Assembly (NCBI GenBank): GCA_051208035.1
Contig: JBPJFZ010000002.1
Coordinates: forward strand, 124,001 to 188,000
Source: JACKOB01 sp024234575
Lineage (GTDB): Bacteria > Pseudomonadota > Gammaproteobacteria > Pseudomonadales > Oleiphilaceae
Direction of reading: 5' to 3'
DNA length: 64,000 nucleotides
In this document: positions 46,817-56,600 of the stretch, one piece after another
Layout of the letters: every line of letters begins with the position of its first letter
Numbering within the stretch: the stretch's first letter is position 1
The notes under the pieces: generated by a model
Databases searched by the model: none
What the model saw: the letters and a program-made list of their open reading frames with translations, nothing else
Told to the model about the DNA's origin: nothing
Position numbers and translations under genes: made by a program

Positions 46817-47341
46817 ATGAAATGGTTTAACACTGGCAGTAAAAAAGTAAGTGCAATCGCCCCGGTGATTCTAACGGCGTCTTTGATTGGCTCAGGGTTG
46901 ATGATCGCTCCTGGCACCTATGCAGGAGACTGGTGGGGCGGCAAAGATAAGTGTGCCGAAGAAGGTGGCCGGCATGGTGAAAAAGGCAGCAAGCATGCAG
47001 GGGTGGAAAGGTTCCGTAAAATGGCTGATAAACTTGACTTTACTGATGCCCAAGAGCAACAGCTGGAGCAGATTCTAAGCAGTGCGAAAGCCAAGATGGA
47101 AGCTGAAGGTGAGCGAGGCGCAATGCGGCAAAAGTTGATGTCTATCGATCCGGAAGACAGTAACTACGACAAAGAAGTAGCCGCAGCTGCAGATCAGGCT
47201 GCCACCAAGGTTAAGGCAAAGATTCTCGCCATGGCGGATGTTCGCAAACAGGTGCATGCCATTCTCACAGATGAGCAAAAAGAGAAGCTTGAAAAAATGA
47301 TGGAAAAGCGCCAGGAGAAAATGAAAAAACGCGCAGATTAA
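46817..47341 (+). CDS. cpxP: CpxP/Spy-like periplasmic protein
   Basis: A 174-residue small exported helical protein. The signal peptide ends near GTYAG at residues 32-36. The mature part is Lys/Glu-rich and helical, with LDFTDAQEQQLEQIL and LTDEQKEKLEKMMEKRQ, which match the two LTxxQ-type repeats of the Spy/CpxP family. Members bind misfolded proteins and damp the CpxA kinase. It is divergent from cpxRA with a CpxR box between, has a strong AAGGAG ribosome site and is followed by its own terminator. Confidence 0.85.
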   Translation: MKWFNTGSKKVSAIAPVILTASLIGSGLMIAPGTYAGDWWGGKDKCAEEGGRHGEKGSKHAGVERFRKMADKLDFTDAQEQQLEQILSSAKAKMEAEGERGAMRQKLMSIDPEDSNYDKEVAAAADQAATKVKAKILAMADVRKQVHAILTDEQKEKLEKMMEKRQEKMKKRAD

Positions 47342-47376
47342 AAAATATGTTTGCTAGGCAACACGCAACCTCGAAG

Positions 47377-47400
47377 CGGCCAACTGATGTTGGCCGTTTT
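47377..47400 (+). terminator. Rho-independent terminator after cpxP-like gene
   Basis: CGGCCAAC (47377-47384) pairs with GTTGGCCG (47389-47396) around a 4-base loop, with TTTT at 47397-47400. It lies 35 bases after the stop. Confidence 0.85.
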
Positions 47401-47506
47401 CATTTGTGACAAATCATTCGCGTTATCGCCCCAGATTGTTTGGTTTTTGACTATGCTTAAAGCTGGTAAGTCTGCTGATTTTTGCTTATTCGTTTGGGGG
47501 AAATTT

Positions 47507-48625
47507 ATGAATATCGGGGTGCCTAAAGAAATTAAGAATCATGAGTATCGCGTTGGGATGACGCCGGAAAGTGTTGACGAGGCGACGCGGCGCCGTCATG
47601 CCGTTTTTGTAGAAAGCGGCGCAGGGGTAGGCATTGGTGCGGCTGATGATGATTACCGAAGCGCAGGGGCAACCGTGTTAGCAACGCCAGAAGAAATTTT
47701 TGCAGCTGCCGAGATGATCGTGAAAGTGAAAGAGCCGCAGGCAGCAGAGCGGGCGCGATTAAGGCCCCAGCAGATATTGTTTACTTATTTACACTTGGCT
47801 CCTGATGCCCCGCAAACTGCAGACCTTATTGCCTCGGGTGCTACTTGTATCGCTTACGAGACGATTACCGATCGGTTCGGCGGCTTGCCACTGCTAAAGC
47901 CGATGAGTCAGGTGGCCGGTCGTATGTCCGTTCAGGCTGGTGCTACTGCATTAGAAAAGTCACACGGTGGCATCGGCTTGTTGTTAGGCGGTGTTCCGGG
48001 TGTTGAGCCGGCAAAGGTGGTGGTGATAGGTGGTGGTGTTGTTGGTCATAATGCCACGCAAATGGCGGTGGGGTTGCGTGCTGATGTAACGGTGCTTGAT
48101 ACCAACGCAACCGTGCTGGAACGTTACGACAGTGAGTTTGGTTCAGCTGTAAAAACCGCCTATTCCACCCGAACCACCATCGAAAAATTAGTGCTGCAAG
48201 CGGACTTGGTTATTGGGGCGGTACTTATCCCAGGAGCAGCGGCTCCCAAGCTGGTAACACGGAATATGGTCAGTCGAATGAAGCAAGGGGCCGTGTTGGT
48301 GGATGTGGCCATCGACCAGGGAGGCTGTTTCGAAACCTCGAAAGCAACGACCCACGCTGCACCAACCTATATTGTTGATGGGGTTGTTCATTACTGTGTT
48401 GCCAACATGCCCGGCGCCGTCGCCAGAACGTCTACCTACGCATTAAACAATGCGACCTTACCCTGCCTGCTAAGAATTGCTGATAAGGGCTGGAAGAGAG
48501 CACTGAAAGAGGATGAGCACCTGCGCAACGGGCTAAATGTTTGTGCTGGCAAAGTCACCAATGCACCAGTCGCTGAGGCGTTAGGGTATGACTATCACGC
48601 CGCTGATGTTTTCTTAGACGCTTGA
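47507..48625 (+). CDS. ald: Alanine dehydrogenase
   Basis: Reversible NAD-dependent conversion of L-alanine to pyruvate and ammonia. From the ATG at 47507 (GGGGG lies six bases upstream) the protein has 372 residues, the family norm. The N-terminus reads [20 protein letters not shown] with the substrate Arg. The middle holds the substrate residues in VKVKEPQ, then the NAD fold [20 protein letters not shown] with VTVLDTN downstream, and the conserved [23 protein letters not shown]. The longer frame from 47351 overlaps the cpxP terminator and is not likely to be translated. Confidence 0.97.
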   Translation: MNIGVPKEIKNHEYRVGMTPESVDEATRRRHAVFVESGAGVGIGAADDDYRSAGATVLATPEEIFAAAEMIVKVKEPQAAERARLRPQQILFTYLHLAPDAPQTADLIASGATCIAYETITDRFGGLPLLKPMSQVAGRMSVQAGATALEKSHGGIGLLLGGVPGVEPAKVVVIGGGVVGHNATQMAVGLRADVTVLDTNATVLERYDSEFGSAVKTAYSTRTTIEKLVLQADLVIGAVLIPGAAAPKLVTRNMVSRMKQGAVLVDVAIDQGGCFETSKATTHAAPTYIVDGVVHYCVANMPGAVARTSTYALNNATLPCLLRIADKGWKRALKEDEHLRNGLNVCAGKVTNAPVAEALGYDYHAADVFLDA

Positions 48626-48697
48626 TGTAAAGAGGCGCAATTTGGGTGTTAGTGGCTAAAAGTGTGCAATGGTTATAAGTGGAATGAAGAGGCATTC

Positions 48698-50332
48698 ATG
48701 ATAGACAAATTTTCATCGCTAAGCATTCGCTGGAAGCTCCAGCTGGCGTTTTTCACAGTAACCATGATTACCACTTTGTATAATCGCTGGCTTGCCTCTT
48801 ATCAAATGCAGGGGCTAATAGATATTGCCTCGCAGGGGCATGTGGATGTAGTGGTTATAGAGAAAATGGAGCAGCATCACTCGGACTTTATCTTTAATTC
48901 GATATGGGAGTCGGGTATCGAGTTTATTATTCAGTTTGCACTGATAGGCTTGGTGGCCTCAGTGATGGTAAAGCCTTTGCTGGCACTGATTCAGTCACTC
49001 ATTGCGATAGAAAAAGGAGACTTAACCAAAGACGTCGAAGTCACCACCAAGGATGAAATAGGTCAAATACAAAATCACTTTAACAATATGCTGGCTCGGC
49101 TGAACCGTATTATTTTCAGTGTTGATCGATGCGCGATGCATATGGGGCAATCCGCTTATCAAATTGCTTCGGTATCACATGAGATTGAGGCAATATCCAA
49201 AATCGAATCAGAAAAGTCCCAAGAGGTAGAGCAGGCCACCCAGCGTTTGGAGGATATTTCAGAGCGGGTGAGTGAAATTTCGCAGCGGACGGCGAGTAAA
49301 ACGGAAGAAAACGAAGCCCATACCATTGAAGCCATCGAAGCGGTGCAAGCCAATATCAATGCCATGCAAGTGATCAGTGGCGGTATTAATAAGGTTGCAG
49401 AAGAAGTGAAAGGGTTACAGGTATCTGCTGCCGATATCGAAAATATCATTGGCTCAATAGAAGAAATAACCGAGCAGACGAATTTGTTAGCACTAAACGC
49501 GGCAATTGAAGCCGCGCGAGCGGGCGAGAGTGGCCGAGGCTTTGCCGTCGTTGCGGATGAAGTGCGCAGCTTGGCCGGCAGAACCGCGACTTCGGCACGG
49601 GAAGTTTCGACCATTGTCGCTAAAATAACCGCCCGCGTTGATTCAGCCGCCGATGAAATGAAAGGGCTGCTGCTGGCGGTTTCTGATAACCAGGCTAAAG
49701 CAGGTGACACCCAAAAGTTGATAACGCAGGTTGAGCGAGATGTTGCCGAAACGGCGCGCTTGAATGCCGAGGTCAGCCAGGGTACCAGCTCGCAGATAAA
49801 TGAATTCTCTCATCTAAAAGCAATGCTGAGCCAATTATTTGTGACCCTGCATGAAAACAGTGCCAAAGTGTCGAATACCGCCAATATCGGTGATGCCTTG
49901 TTTGGTCTGACCGAACGTCTGAAGGAAGAGCTGGCTGGCTTATCATTTCGTAAAGCAGAAGATGATTTTTTGCTGGCCAAACCAAAAGGGCAAGAGCGCC
50001 GCGTGGCGAAAAGGCAGTTTGGCAATCTGTTGGCCACCATCAAAAATGGCGATAAAAGCATTGATGCACTGAGCCTTGATGTGAGTGTCACGGGTGTAAA
50101 GCTGGTAGCGAAGCAGGAAATTGTTCGCAAGGGAGATCGCGTGCGTATCAGTATTAAAGAACCTGCTGGCGATAAACAGTCATATCAAAAAGCGCAGTGG
50201 GTGAGTATGTCCGGCGAAGTCATGTGGACAGACGCAGATGGCGACTCTTGTCAGTGCGGCGTGCGCTTTATTGATGTGGACGCTGGCGTGGCAGAACGAT
50301 TGCGCAAGATTCAGGCGTTTTTGGATAAATGA
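48698..50332 (+). CDS. Methyl-accepting chemotaxis protein with C-terminal PilZ domain
   Basis: A 544-residue chemoreceptor from the ATG at 48698, with GAAGAGG upstream. A membrane helix lies near residues 12-35 and a second near 80-100 ([18 protein letters not shown]), leaving only a short periplasmic part. HAMP follows (about 100-150, [21 protein letters not shown]). The signalling domain (about 170-400) has the tip hairpin [21 protein letters not shown]. The C-terminal PilZ domain (about 430-540) has both c-di-GMP motifs: RRVAKR and DVSVTG. It should couple c-di-GMP level to chemotaxis signalling. No che genes are adjacent. Confidence 0.92.
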   Translation: MIDKFSSLSIRWKLQLAFFTVTMITTLYNRWLASYQMQGLIDIASQGHVDVVVIEKMEQHHSDFIFNSIWESGIEFIIQFALIGLVASVMVKPLLALIQSLIAIEKGDLTKDVEVTTKDEIGQIQNHFNNMLARLNRIIFSVDRCAMHMGQSAYQIASVSHEIEAISKIESEKSQEVEQATQRLEDISERVSEISQRTASKTEENEAHTIEAIEAVQANINAMQVISGGINKVAEEVKGLQVSAADIENIIGSIEEITEQTNLLALNAAIEAARAGESGRGFAVVADEVRSLAGRTATSAREVSTIVAKITARVDSAADEMKGLLLAVSDNQAKAGDTQKLITQVERDVAETARLNAEVSQGTSSQINEFSHLKAMLSQLFVTLHENSAKVSNTANIGDALFGLTERLKEELAGLSFRKAEDDFLLAKPKGQERRVAKRQFGNLLATIKNGDKSIDALSLDVSVTGVKLVAKQEIVRKGDRVRISIKEPAGDKQSYQKAQWVSMSGEVMWTDADGDSCQCGVRFIDVDAGVAERLRKIQAFLDK

Positions 50333-50648
50333 TTGCATCTTTATATGCGGTTTACTGATGGTAATGTCGGATGACGCCGCTTTGCGGCTTATCCGACCCA
50401 CGGGTTGTTTAAGTTGTTACCTGCCTGTCACAAAAGAGGCACCTAACTGTTTTCGTCGTTGCTGTTCACAAATTGTTAGCAAATCATGGCAATTACGCAG
50501 TGGGTCTTCTGTTGTTCTGTTGATTTAATAAGAAATCGCCGATAATTGCGCCTCAGCTTTAGTTATTGCCCGCCTGGCAATGCTGATCTGTATCTCAGCT
50601 ACCCTCGGGGTGGGGTGGTGTCTCTGAAATTAATCGTAAGGAAACCTA
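50333..50648. other. Intergenic region with REP-like palindrome
   Basis: About 315 bases between the chemoreceptor and the DUF2167 gene. Its notable content is the REP-like element at 50366-50397; the rest shows no gene or clear terminator. Confidence 0.5.
50366..50397. repeat. REP-like palindromic element
   Basis: GTCGGAT (50366-50372) pairs with ATCCGAC (50391-50397), and inside GCCGC-TTT-GCGGC (50376-50388) forms a second stem. The outer and inner arms closely resemble E. coli-type REP units (GTCGGATGCGGC...CTTATCCGAC). It lies 34 bases after the chemoreceptor stop and could act as an mRNA end stabiliser or terminator. Confidence 0.65.
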
Positions 50649-51620
50649 GTGAAAAAACTAACAGCATTTTTAGCACCCGTGTTGGCATCAACACTTATTC
50701 TTCCGCTTTGGTCTGCAGGTGTTAATGCTGCTGACGGTAACCTGGATGATCTCGCCGTTCTTGAGCAAAACGCCGATGTGGCGATGGATGAGCTGAGCGA
50801 AGAGCAGCAGTTTCAGATTTGGGCGAGCACTTTCAACAACAGCCTGGAGCGAAAGACCGGTAAAATTGAGTTGCTGAACGGGGGGGCGACCTTACATGTG
50901 CCCGAGAATTTTTATTATCTGTCACCGGCTGATGCCAATCGTGTTCTGGAAGAAGCCTGGGGTAATCCTCCGGGGGCGGAGACGCTGGGGATGTTGTTTC
51001 CTGCCGATTACAGTCCGCTGGATGCCAATGCGTGGGGCGTTACTCTTGAGTATGAAGAAGATGGCTATGTATCAGATGAAGATGCGGGAGACATTAATTA
51101 CAGCGATTTGTTGCAACAAATGAAAGAAGACACCGCTGCCAGTAACCCGCAGCGCATCGCGGCGGGTTATCCGCGTATCGAGTTGCTCGGTTGGGCGGCG
51201 GAGCCTTATTACAACCAGAACACGCACAAGATGTATTGGGCGCAAGAGATTAGATTTGGCGAAGGTAGCGACGCCTCTAACACCCTTAACTACAATATTC
51301 GCATGCTGGGCCGTAAGGGTGTTTTGGTCGTAAACTTTATCGCTGGCATGGAGCAACTGCCTGAAATCGAATCAAATCTTGATTCAGTACTGTCCATTGC
51401 GGAGTTTGATGAAGGCTCACGTTACGCAGATTTTGACCCGGATATCGACACTGTTGCAGCCTACGGGCTGGGTGCCCTGGTGACGGGTAAAGTCTTGGCT
51501 AAAACAGGCATTCTGGCGGCATTGCTGATTGGGCTGAAAAAGTTTTGGATAATTGGTTTGGTGGCCATTGGTGGTGTATTCTCCCGAGTATTCAAGGGGA
51601 AGAAGAAAGACCAGGTGTAG
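50649..51620 (+). CDS. DUF2167-family membrane protein
   Basis: A 323-residue predicted membrane protein of the DUF2167 (COG4714) family, function unknown. It starts at a GTG with AAGGAA eight bases upstream. A signal peptide covers residues 1-27 (SAGVNAADG). The body has the family pattern IELLNGGATLHVPENFYYLSP, GMLFPADYSPLDANAWGVTLEYEEDGYVSDEDA and YNIRMLGRKGVLVVNFIAG. Two or three C-terminal helices at about 270-312 (YGLGALVTGKVLAKTGILAALLIGL) end with a basic tail. The final topology suggests a large periplasmic domain. Confidence 0.85.
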   Translation: MKKLTAFLAPVLASTLILPLWSAGVNAADGNLDDLAVLEQNADVAMDELSEEQQFQIWASTFNNSLERKTGKIELLNGGATLHVPENFYYLSPADANRVLEEAWGNPPGAETLGMLFPADYSPLDANAWGVTLEYEEDGYVSDEDAGDINYSDLLQQMKEDTAASNPQRIAAGYPRIELLGWAAEPYYNQNTHKMYWAQEIRFGEGSDASNTLNYNIRMLGRKGVLVVNFIAGMEQLPEIESNLDSVLSIAEFDEGSRYADFDPDIDTVAAYGLGALVTGKVLAKTGILAALLIGLKKFWIIGLVAIGGVFSRVFKGKKKDQV

Positions 51621-51660
51621 AAGAGCGCCCCCTTCGGGAGTGCTGTCGTCAAATCAGAGA

Positions 51661-51682
51661 GGGAGAGGTTAGAACCTCTCCC
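51661..51682. repeat. Perfect 10-bp inverted repeat spanning a stop codon
   Basis: GGGAGAGGTT (51661-51670) and AACCTCTCCC (51673-51682) are separated by two bases. The stop codon of the GlxA-type gene (minus strand, 51669-51671) lies inside. No T-run follows on either strand; it may end both convergent transcripts or protect the 3' end. Confidence 0.6.
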
Positions 51683-52685
51683 TGTAGGCTTGCGGGCTAA
51701 TCCCAAAATGCTGATGAAACTGTCGGCGCAGCGTTTCGGTGCTTTGAAAGCCGCATTTTTCGGCAACTTTCTGAATGGGAAGATCGGGTTGGCTAATCAG
51801 TTCTCTGGCTTTTTCAAGCCTTAGTTGCGCCAAATACTTCATGGGAGAGCTGTTAAAGGTTTGGGTAAATTTTCTACTGAAATGCCGCGGGCTCATGTTT
51901 ACCCGCTCGGCCATGATATCGATGCTAATCGGTTGTGGCAGGTTTTCTTCTAGCCAGAGAATTAGCTCGTTAAACCCGCCGGGGTGTTGGGTTTGCAACT
52001 TTAACAGGTTGCTGTATTGGCGTTGCCCCCCTGGCCGGTGGACGTAGAGCACAAGAGATTTGGCGATGGTGAGCGCCATTTGATGGCCGTAATCTTCCTT
52101 TACCAGGGCGATACACAGGTCTATGCCTGTGCTTACGCCGGCAGATGTGTAGACATTGCTATCCTGCGTGTAGATGGCATTCTCTTCTACCTTGATCTGT
52201 GGAAACAAACGCTGCAGTTGCTCACATGCGCTCCAGTGGGTTGTGGCCTTTTTACCGTTAAGCAGCCCTGCGCTGGCTAGTAAAAAGGTACCAGAGCAGA
52301 TCGACACTATGCGCCTTATACTGTGGCTGTTATGTTTTAGCCAGTCTGTAATCATGCCTTCTGCAACGGCTGTTTCGGTGCCCTTTCCCCCGGCCAGGAT
52401 GACGGTGTCGGTGTTGGCAGGAATGTCACGCAAGGCGCCATCTGGTGTGAGACGTAACCCACCGGAAGTAATAAATGGCCGCCCGTCTTTCGAGTAGAGA
52501 CAAATCTGGTAGCGATCGTCTTGTTCATGGTTGGCGATAAAACCTTCTTTAGCAGGTGCGCCAGGGTTGTCTTTAGCTACAAGCACACAGCGGTTGGCTT
52601 GTGAAAACACCTCCATTGGGCCGGTAATATCCAGAATCTGCGCTTGCTCAAAACCGATCATGGCGATGTGTTTGCGCTGCTTCAT
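51669..52685 (-). CDS. GlxA-family AraC-type transcriptional regulator
   Basis: A 338-residue regulator with an N-terminal DJ-1/PfpI-like ligand domain (about 5-195) and a C-terminal AraC helix-turn-helix pair (about 235-335). The cysteine elbow reads IVSICSGTFLLASAGLL with a following KATTHW motif. The DNA-binding part shows ISIDIMAERVNMSPRHFSRKFTQTF and IQKVAEKCGFQSTETLRRQFHQHFGISPQAY. Family members control amine, arginine or stress genes. It has a strong GGAGG site. The next gene on the strand is a free-standing DJ-1/PfpI protein, 111 bases upstream. Confidence 0.92.
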   Translation of the reverse strand: MKQRKHIAMIGFEQAQILDITGPMEVFSQANRCVLVAKDNPGAPAKEGFIANHEQDDRYQICLYSKDGRPFITSGGLRLTPDGALRDIPANTDTVILAGGKGTETAVAEGMITDWLKHNSHSIRRIVSICSGTFLLASAGLLNGKKATTHWSACEQLQRLFPQIKVEENAIYTQDSNVYTSAGVSTGIDLCIALVKEDYGHQMALTIAKSLVLYVHRPGGQRQYSNLLKLQTQHPGGFNELILWLEENLPQPISIDIMAERVNMSPRHFSRKFTQTFNSSPMKYLAQLRLEKARELISQPDLPIQKVAEKCGFQSTETLRRQFHQHFGISPQAYRERF

Positions 52686-52796
52686 CTTTTTATCCTCCGG
52701 CTGGCATGTGTTGTATAAACCAGTGTATCTCTCGCGTGAGATATTGCGATCGTTGTGCGACGACAGGGCTGGCTGTGTCAGACTGCCGTTGATAGG

Positions 52797-53453
52797 TTAA
52801 GACACAGAGTGATCAACTTGCCTGTTTTCCCCAATCTGTTTTGACAGCGCCATATAACTGGTTTTCCTCGCATCGGTTGCTTGCATGGTAAACGGCGGTT
52901 TCGGGTCATATTCAATACCAAGCTGAATCATCTTGGCCGTTTCTTGGTTGGTTAGTATTGCGATCAGTGCCAAGGCCATATCAATGCCCGCAGAAACACC
53001 CGCCGCCGTCATAACCTTGCCATTTTGGGTGATGCGTTGACCGCTGTAGCTTACCCCCATGGACTCGATGACCGGCTTTGCTGCCCAATGACTGGCCACC
53101 GCGCTACTGGTGATAATGCCGTGGGCGATTAATATCAGCGAGCCGGTGCAAACCGAGGCGGTAACGTTGCTTTGTGCGTGTTGCCGCGTCAACCAATCTT
53201 TGATCTGGGGGGAGGCGATCATTTTTTGGATGCCTCTCTCAGGTCCGCCGGGTACGAGAATAACGTCAGCCAAAGGCGCATCGCTCACAGACTCATCCAC
53301 CATTAATCCGAGCATCCCAGTATCGGTTCTCACCATACCTTTATGTAAGCCAACCATGGTTAGCTTCACGTCGGGGATACGGCTAAGGCATTCGTAGGGG
53401 CCAATGGCATCGAGTGCCGTCATGTTTTCGTACAGTAGAATTTGAATGTTCAT
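52797..53453 (-). CDS. DJ-1/PfpI-family protein
   Basis: A 218-residue protein of the DJ-1/PfpI superfamily, nearest to the group that includes isonitrile hydratase and GlxA-like sensor domains. The nucleophile elbow is ASVCTGSLILIAHGII, with the conserved glutamate region MTALDAIGPYECL at the N-terminus and SSAVASHWAAKP after the elbow. There is no DNA-binding domain, unlike its neighbour. A good AGAGG site precedes the ATG. It may be an enzyme or a partner of the adjacent regulator. Confidence 0.85.
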   Translation of the reverse strand: MNIQILLYENMTALDAIGPYECLSRIPDVKLTMVGLHKGMVRTDTGMLGLMVDESVSDAPLADVILVPGGPERGIQKMIASPQIKDWLTRQHAQSNVTASVCTGSLILIAHGIITSSAVASHWAAKPVIESMGVSYSGQRITQNGKVMTAAGVSAGIDMALALIAILTNQETAKMIQLGIEYDPKPPFTMQATDARKTSYMALSKQIGENRQVDHSVS

Positions 53454-53570
53454 TAATCACCTCTTTGCAGCAGTAAAGGAAATGTTTGTGCTTAAGGTGT
53501 AATGTGAATGAAGACGCGAATTGGCGCAATGACGTTTAGGCCACAAAAAAGGACAAGCCGAGAACATTTG

Positions 53571-53614
53571 TTTTTAATCGGCTGTTCAGTTGTGGTGAAG
53601 CAGCCGATTAAAAA
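53571..53614. repeat. 14-bp perfect inverted repeat between DJ-1 gene and RND operon
   Basis: TTTTTAATCGGCTG (53571-53584) and CAGCCGATTAAAAA (53601-53614) pair perfectly around a 16-base loop, in which TTCA/TGAA can extend the stem. The T-rich arm comes first and the A-rich arm last on both strands, the reverse of a classical terminator. Confidence 0.85.
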
Positions 53615-53621
53615 AGAACTA

Positions 53622-56600
53622 TCAGGTTATTTCGCTAAGCTTTTCTTTGCGTGTCGCCAGAAGAGAATCCTCGCCCGTGCCGCCCTCTAAATCTTTTAAC
53701 GTGATTGCAGAGGGGGCGTTATGTTGCTTGCTAAAGTGAGCACTCACCTTCGCCCCCAGAACCAAAAGACAAGGCGTGAGGAACAGGGTTAACACGGTGG
53801 CAAAGGTAAGCCCGCCGGCAATGGCACTGGAAAGCTGTCGCCACCATTGTGTGGAGGGCGCGCCAAAGCTGATCTCCCGGTTAATAAAATCAATGTTCAT
53901 CGCCAACACCATAGGGATAAGACCAAGTACCGTGGTACCTGCGGTAAGAAGCACCGGCCGCATTCGCAGCTCGCCTGTTGTCAGTGCCGCCTGAAAAGGC
54001 GTCATCCCCTCTTTTATAAGACTGTTGTAGGCATCAATCAAGACGATGTTGTTGTTCACCACAATGCCCGCCAGAGCAATGATACCGAGCCCCACCATAA
54101 CAACGCCAAATGCCTGGTCGGTAATTAACAGGCCCAGCAAAACGCCTGCCGTGGAGAACACAATGGCACTTAGTACCAGGCCTGCCTGATAAAAACTATT
54201 AAACTGGGTGACCAATATCAGCAACATCAAAAACACCGCGAGAATAAACGCGATAGTGAGAAAGTTGGCGGTTTCGATCTGATCTTCCTGTTCGCCTTTG
54301 GTAATAATCCGTACGTCGGGTTTAAAGGGTGCAGATTTTAGCGCCGCCTCGAGCTTTTTGAGTTGGTCTCCAGGAAGTAAACCCTCGTCTACGTTGGCTT
54401 GAATCGTTAATACCCGTTGGCCTGCAGAGCGATTAATCGTGCCGATTTTCTGCCCCGGTTCCAGCTTGATAAAATTGCTGAGTGGCGTCATACCTGATGT
54501 CGTCTGGATGCTGAAGTTGCCAAACATATCCAGCGTGCGATTAGCCTTGGGGAAGCGGATAATAATGTCGACTTCTTCGTCGGTGTCATCGGGGCGGAAT
54601 TCTGAAACCCGGTAACCTGCGGTGATCATTTGAATGGCACTGCCAATTAATGCGACATCAGCGCCATAACGAGCGGCCTCTTCCCTGTCTACTCTCAGAT
54701 TCCATTCAATGCCGGGTAGGGGGCGGTTGTCCTCTATATCTTTAAATCCGCCGACCTGTTGCATGGCTTCGTTGATCAGGGCGATACCTTCTTCAATATG
54801 ATCATAAAAAGGCGATGCCACTTGTAAATTAACCGGCTTGCCTCCTGACGGCCCGCCTTCTTCTTTACGAAACTCCAGCATAATGCCTGGGATGTCTGCC
54901 GTGCGTTGGCGCATTTCTTCGAGAATCTCCGAGGCCGGGCGTCGGCTCATCCAGTTCTCGAATTGAAACTGCAACGAGCCAATGACATCCGCTGCCACAT
55001 TGTTTTGTGCCTGATTAAATGAGCGGGCGTGCACGGATTTAAGCTCGGGCATATTCAGAATTTTGGTTTCCACAAGGCGCACAATGGCATCCTTCTCATA
55101 GATGGAGAGATCACCGCGAGCGTGCACCAATACCTGTGCAGTTTCGGGTTCAATTTCTGGGAAAAACTCAGCTCCTTTGCCTAGCTGAAAGTAAATGGCA
55201 TAAGTAATAACAATGAAACTCAACGCGGCAAACAGTGTTTTGGCCGGGTGTTGTAACAGGCGTTTAAGTACACTTAGATAGCCCCGCGTAAATTTCCCTG
55301 CGGTAACGGATGTGTCGCTCGGTGCAGACTGTTTTATCCCTAATCCTCCCAACCAGCTACCAAGCACAGGCAAGAAGACTAAGGCCACCGCTAATGATGC
55401 CAGCAGGCAGATTACCACGGTAATGGGTAGAAACTTCATAAACTCGCCGACAGTGCCCGGCCAGGCAACCAGTGGTATAAATACCGCCAGCGTGGTGAGG
55501 GTGGAGGCAATAATCGGCCATGCCATACGTTTGCTGGCTTGACCATAGGCGCGGGTGGGGTGCATGCCCCGCTCGATATTACGAGCGGCCAGCTCTGTGA
55601 CCACAATCGCCCCGTCAACCAGCATGCCGACAACCAGTATCAAACTGAACAGCACCACAATATTCAGAGTGAAGCCTATCTGGTTAAGAATGAAAATGCC
55701 GCTTAGAAATGACGCCGGAATCGCCAGGCCTACCAGCAGTGAGTAACGCATACCCAGGGCCCCAATGATAACGATCATCACCATCACAATCGCACTGGCC
55801 ACGTTGTTTTGCAGGTCGGCCAACATCGTCTGAATTTGATCGGACTTGTCCAGAATATAACGGTGTTGCAATGACGATGGCCAGAAAGGTGTGCTGGCAT
55901 CCACCACGGCCTTAACATCGGCAATGGTTTCGATAATATTGGCACCGACCCGTTTTTTTATTTCCAGAGAAACGGCAGGCTCGCCGTTGACGCGGGCGAA
56001 CCCTTCGGGGTCTTTAAATGTGCGGCGCACAGTGGCAACATCCCTAAAACTGACAACGGTATCGCCCACCACCTTGATGGGTAGCGAAAGAATATCGTCC
56101 AGGTCTTCGATAATGCCTGGCACCTTCATCACCTGTCTGCCACTTCCACTGTCCATGGCACCAGCGGCGATCAGCTGATTGTTGCGCTGTACGATAGACA
56201 GCACGCTCTCAAAATTTATGTTGTAGGTTTCCAGCACTAACGGATCAACAATGATTTCGAGCACTTCTTCCCGGTCGCCACCGATATCCACTTCCAAGAC
56301 GCCGGGTAATGCTTCAATGTCGTCTTTCAGGCGGCGGGCAATTCGTACCAATTGTCGCTCGGGAAGTGGCCCAGACAGGCTCATTGACAGTACAGGAAAG
56401 AGCGCGACGTTTACTTCGGTAATGGTGGGGTCGTCGCCACCTGCGGGCAGCTTGGTCTTTGCTCTGTCGACCTTTTCACGAACGTCTTCCATTGCCGCTT
56501 TGTCATCGAAGCCAGCATCGAACTCTAAGGTAACAGAGGCATGCCCTTCGCCAGCAACGGCGGTCATTTCTTTTACGCCTTCGATGGATTTAAGCTCTTT

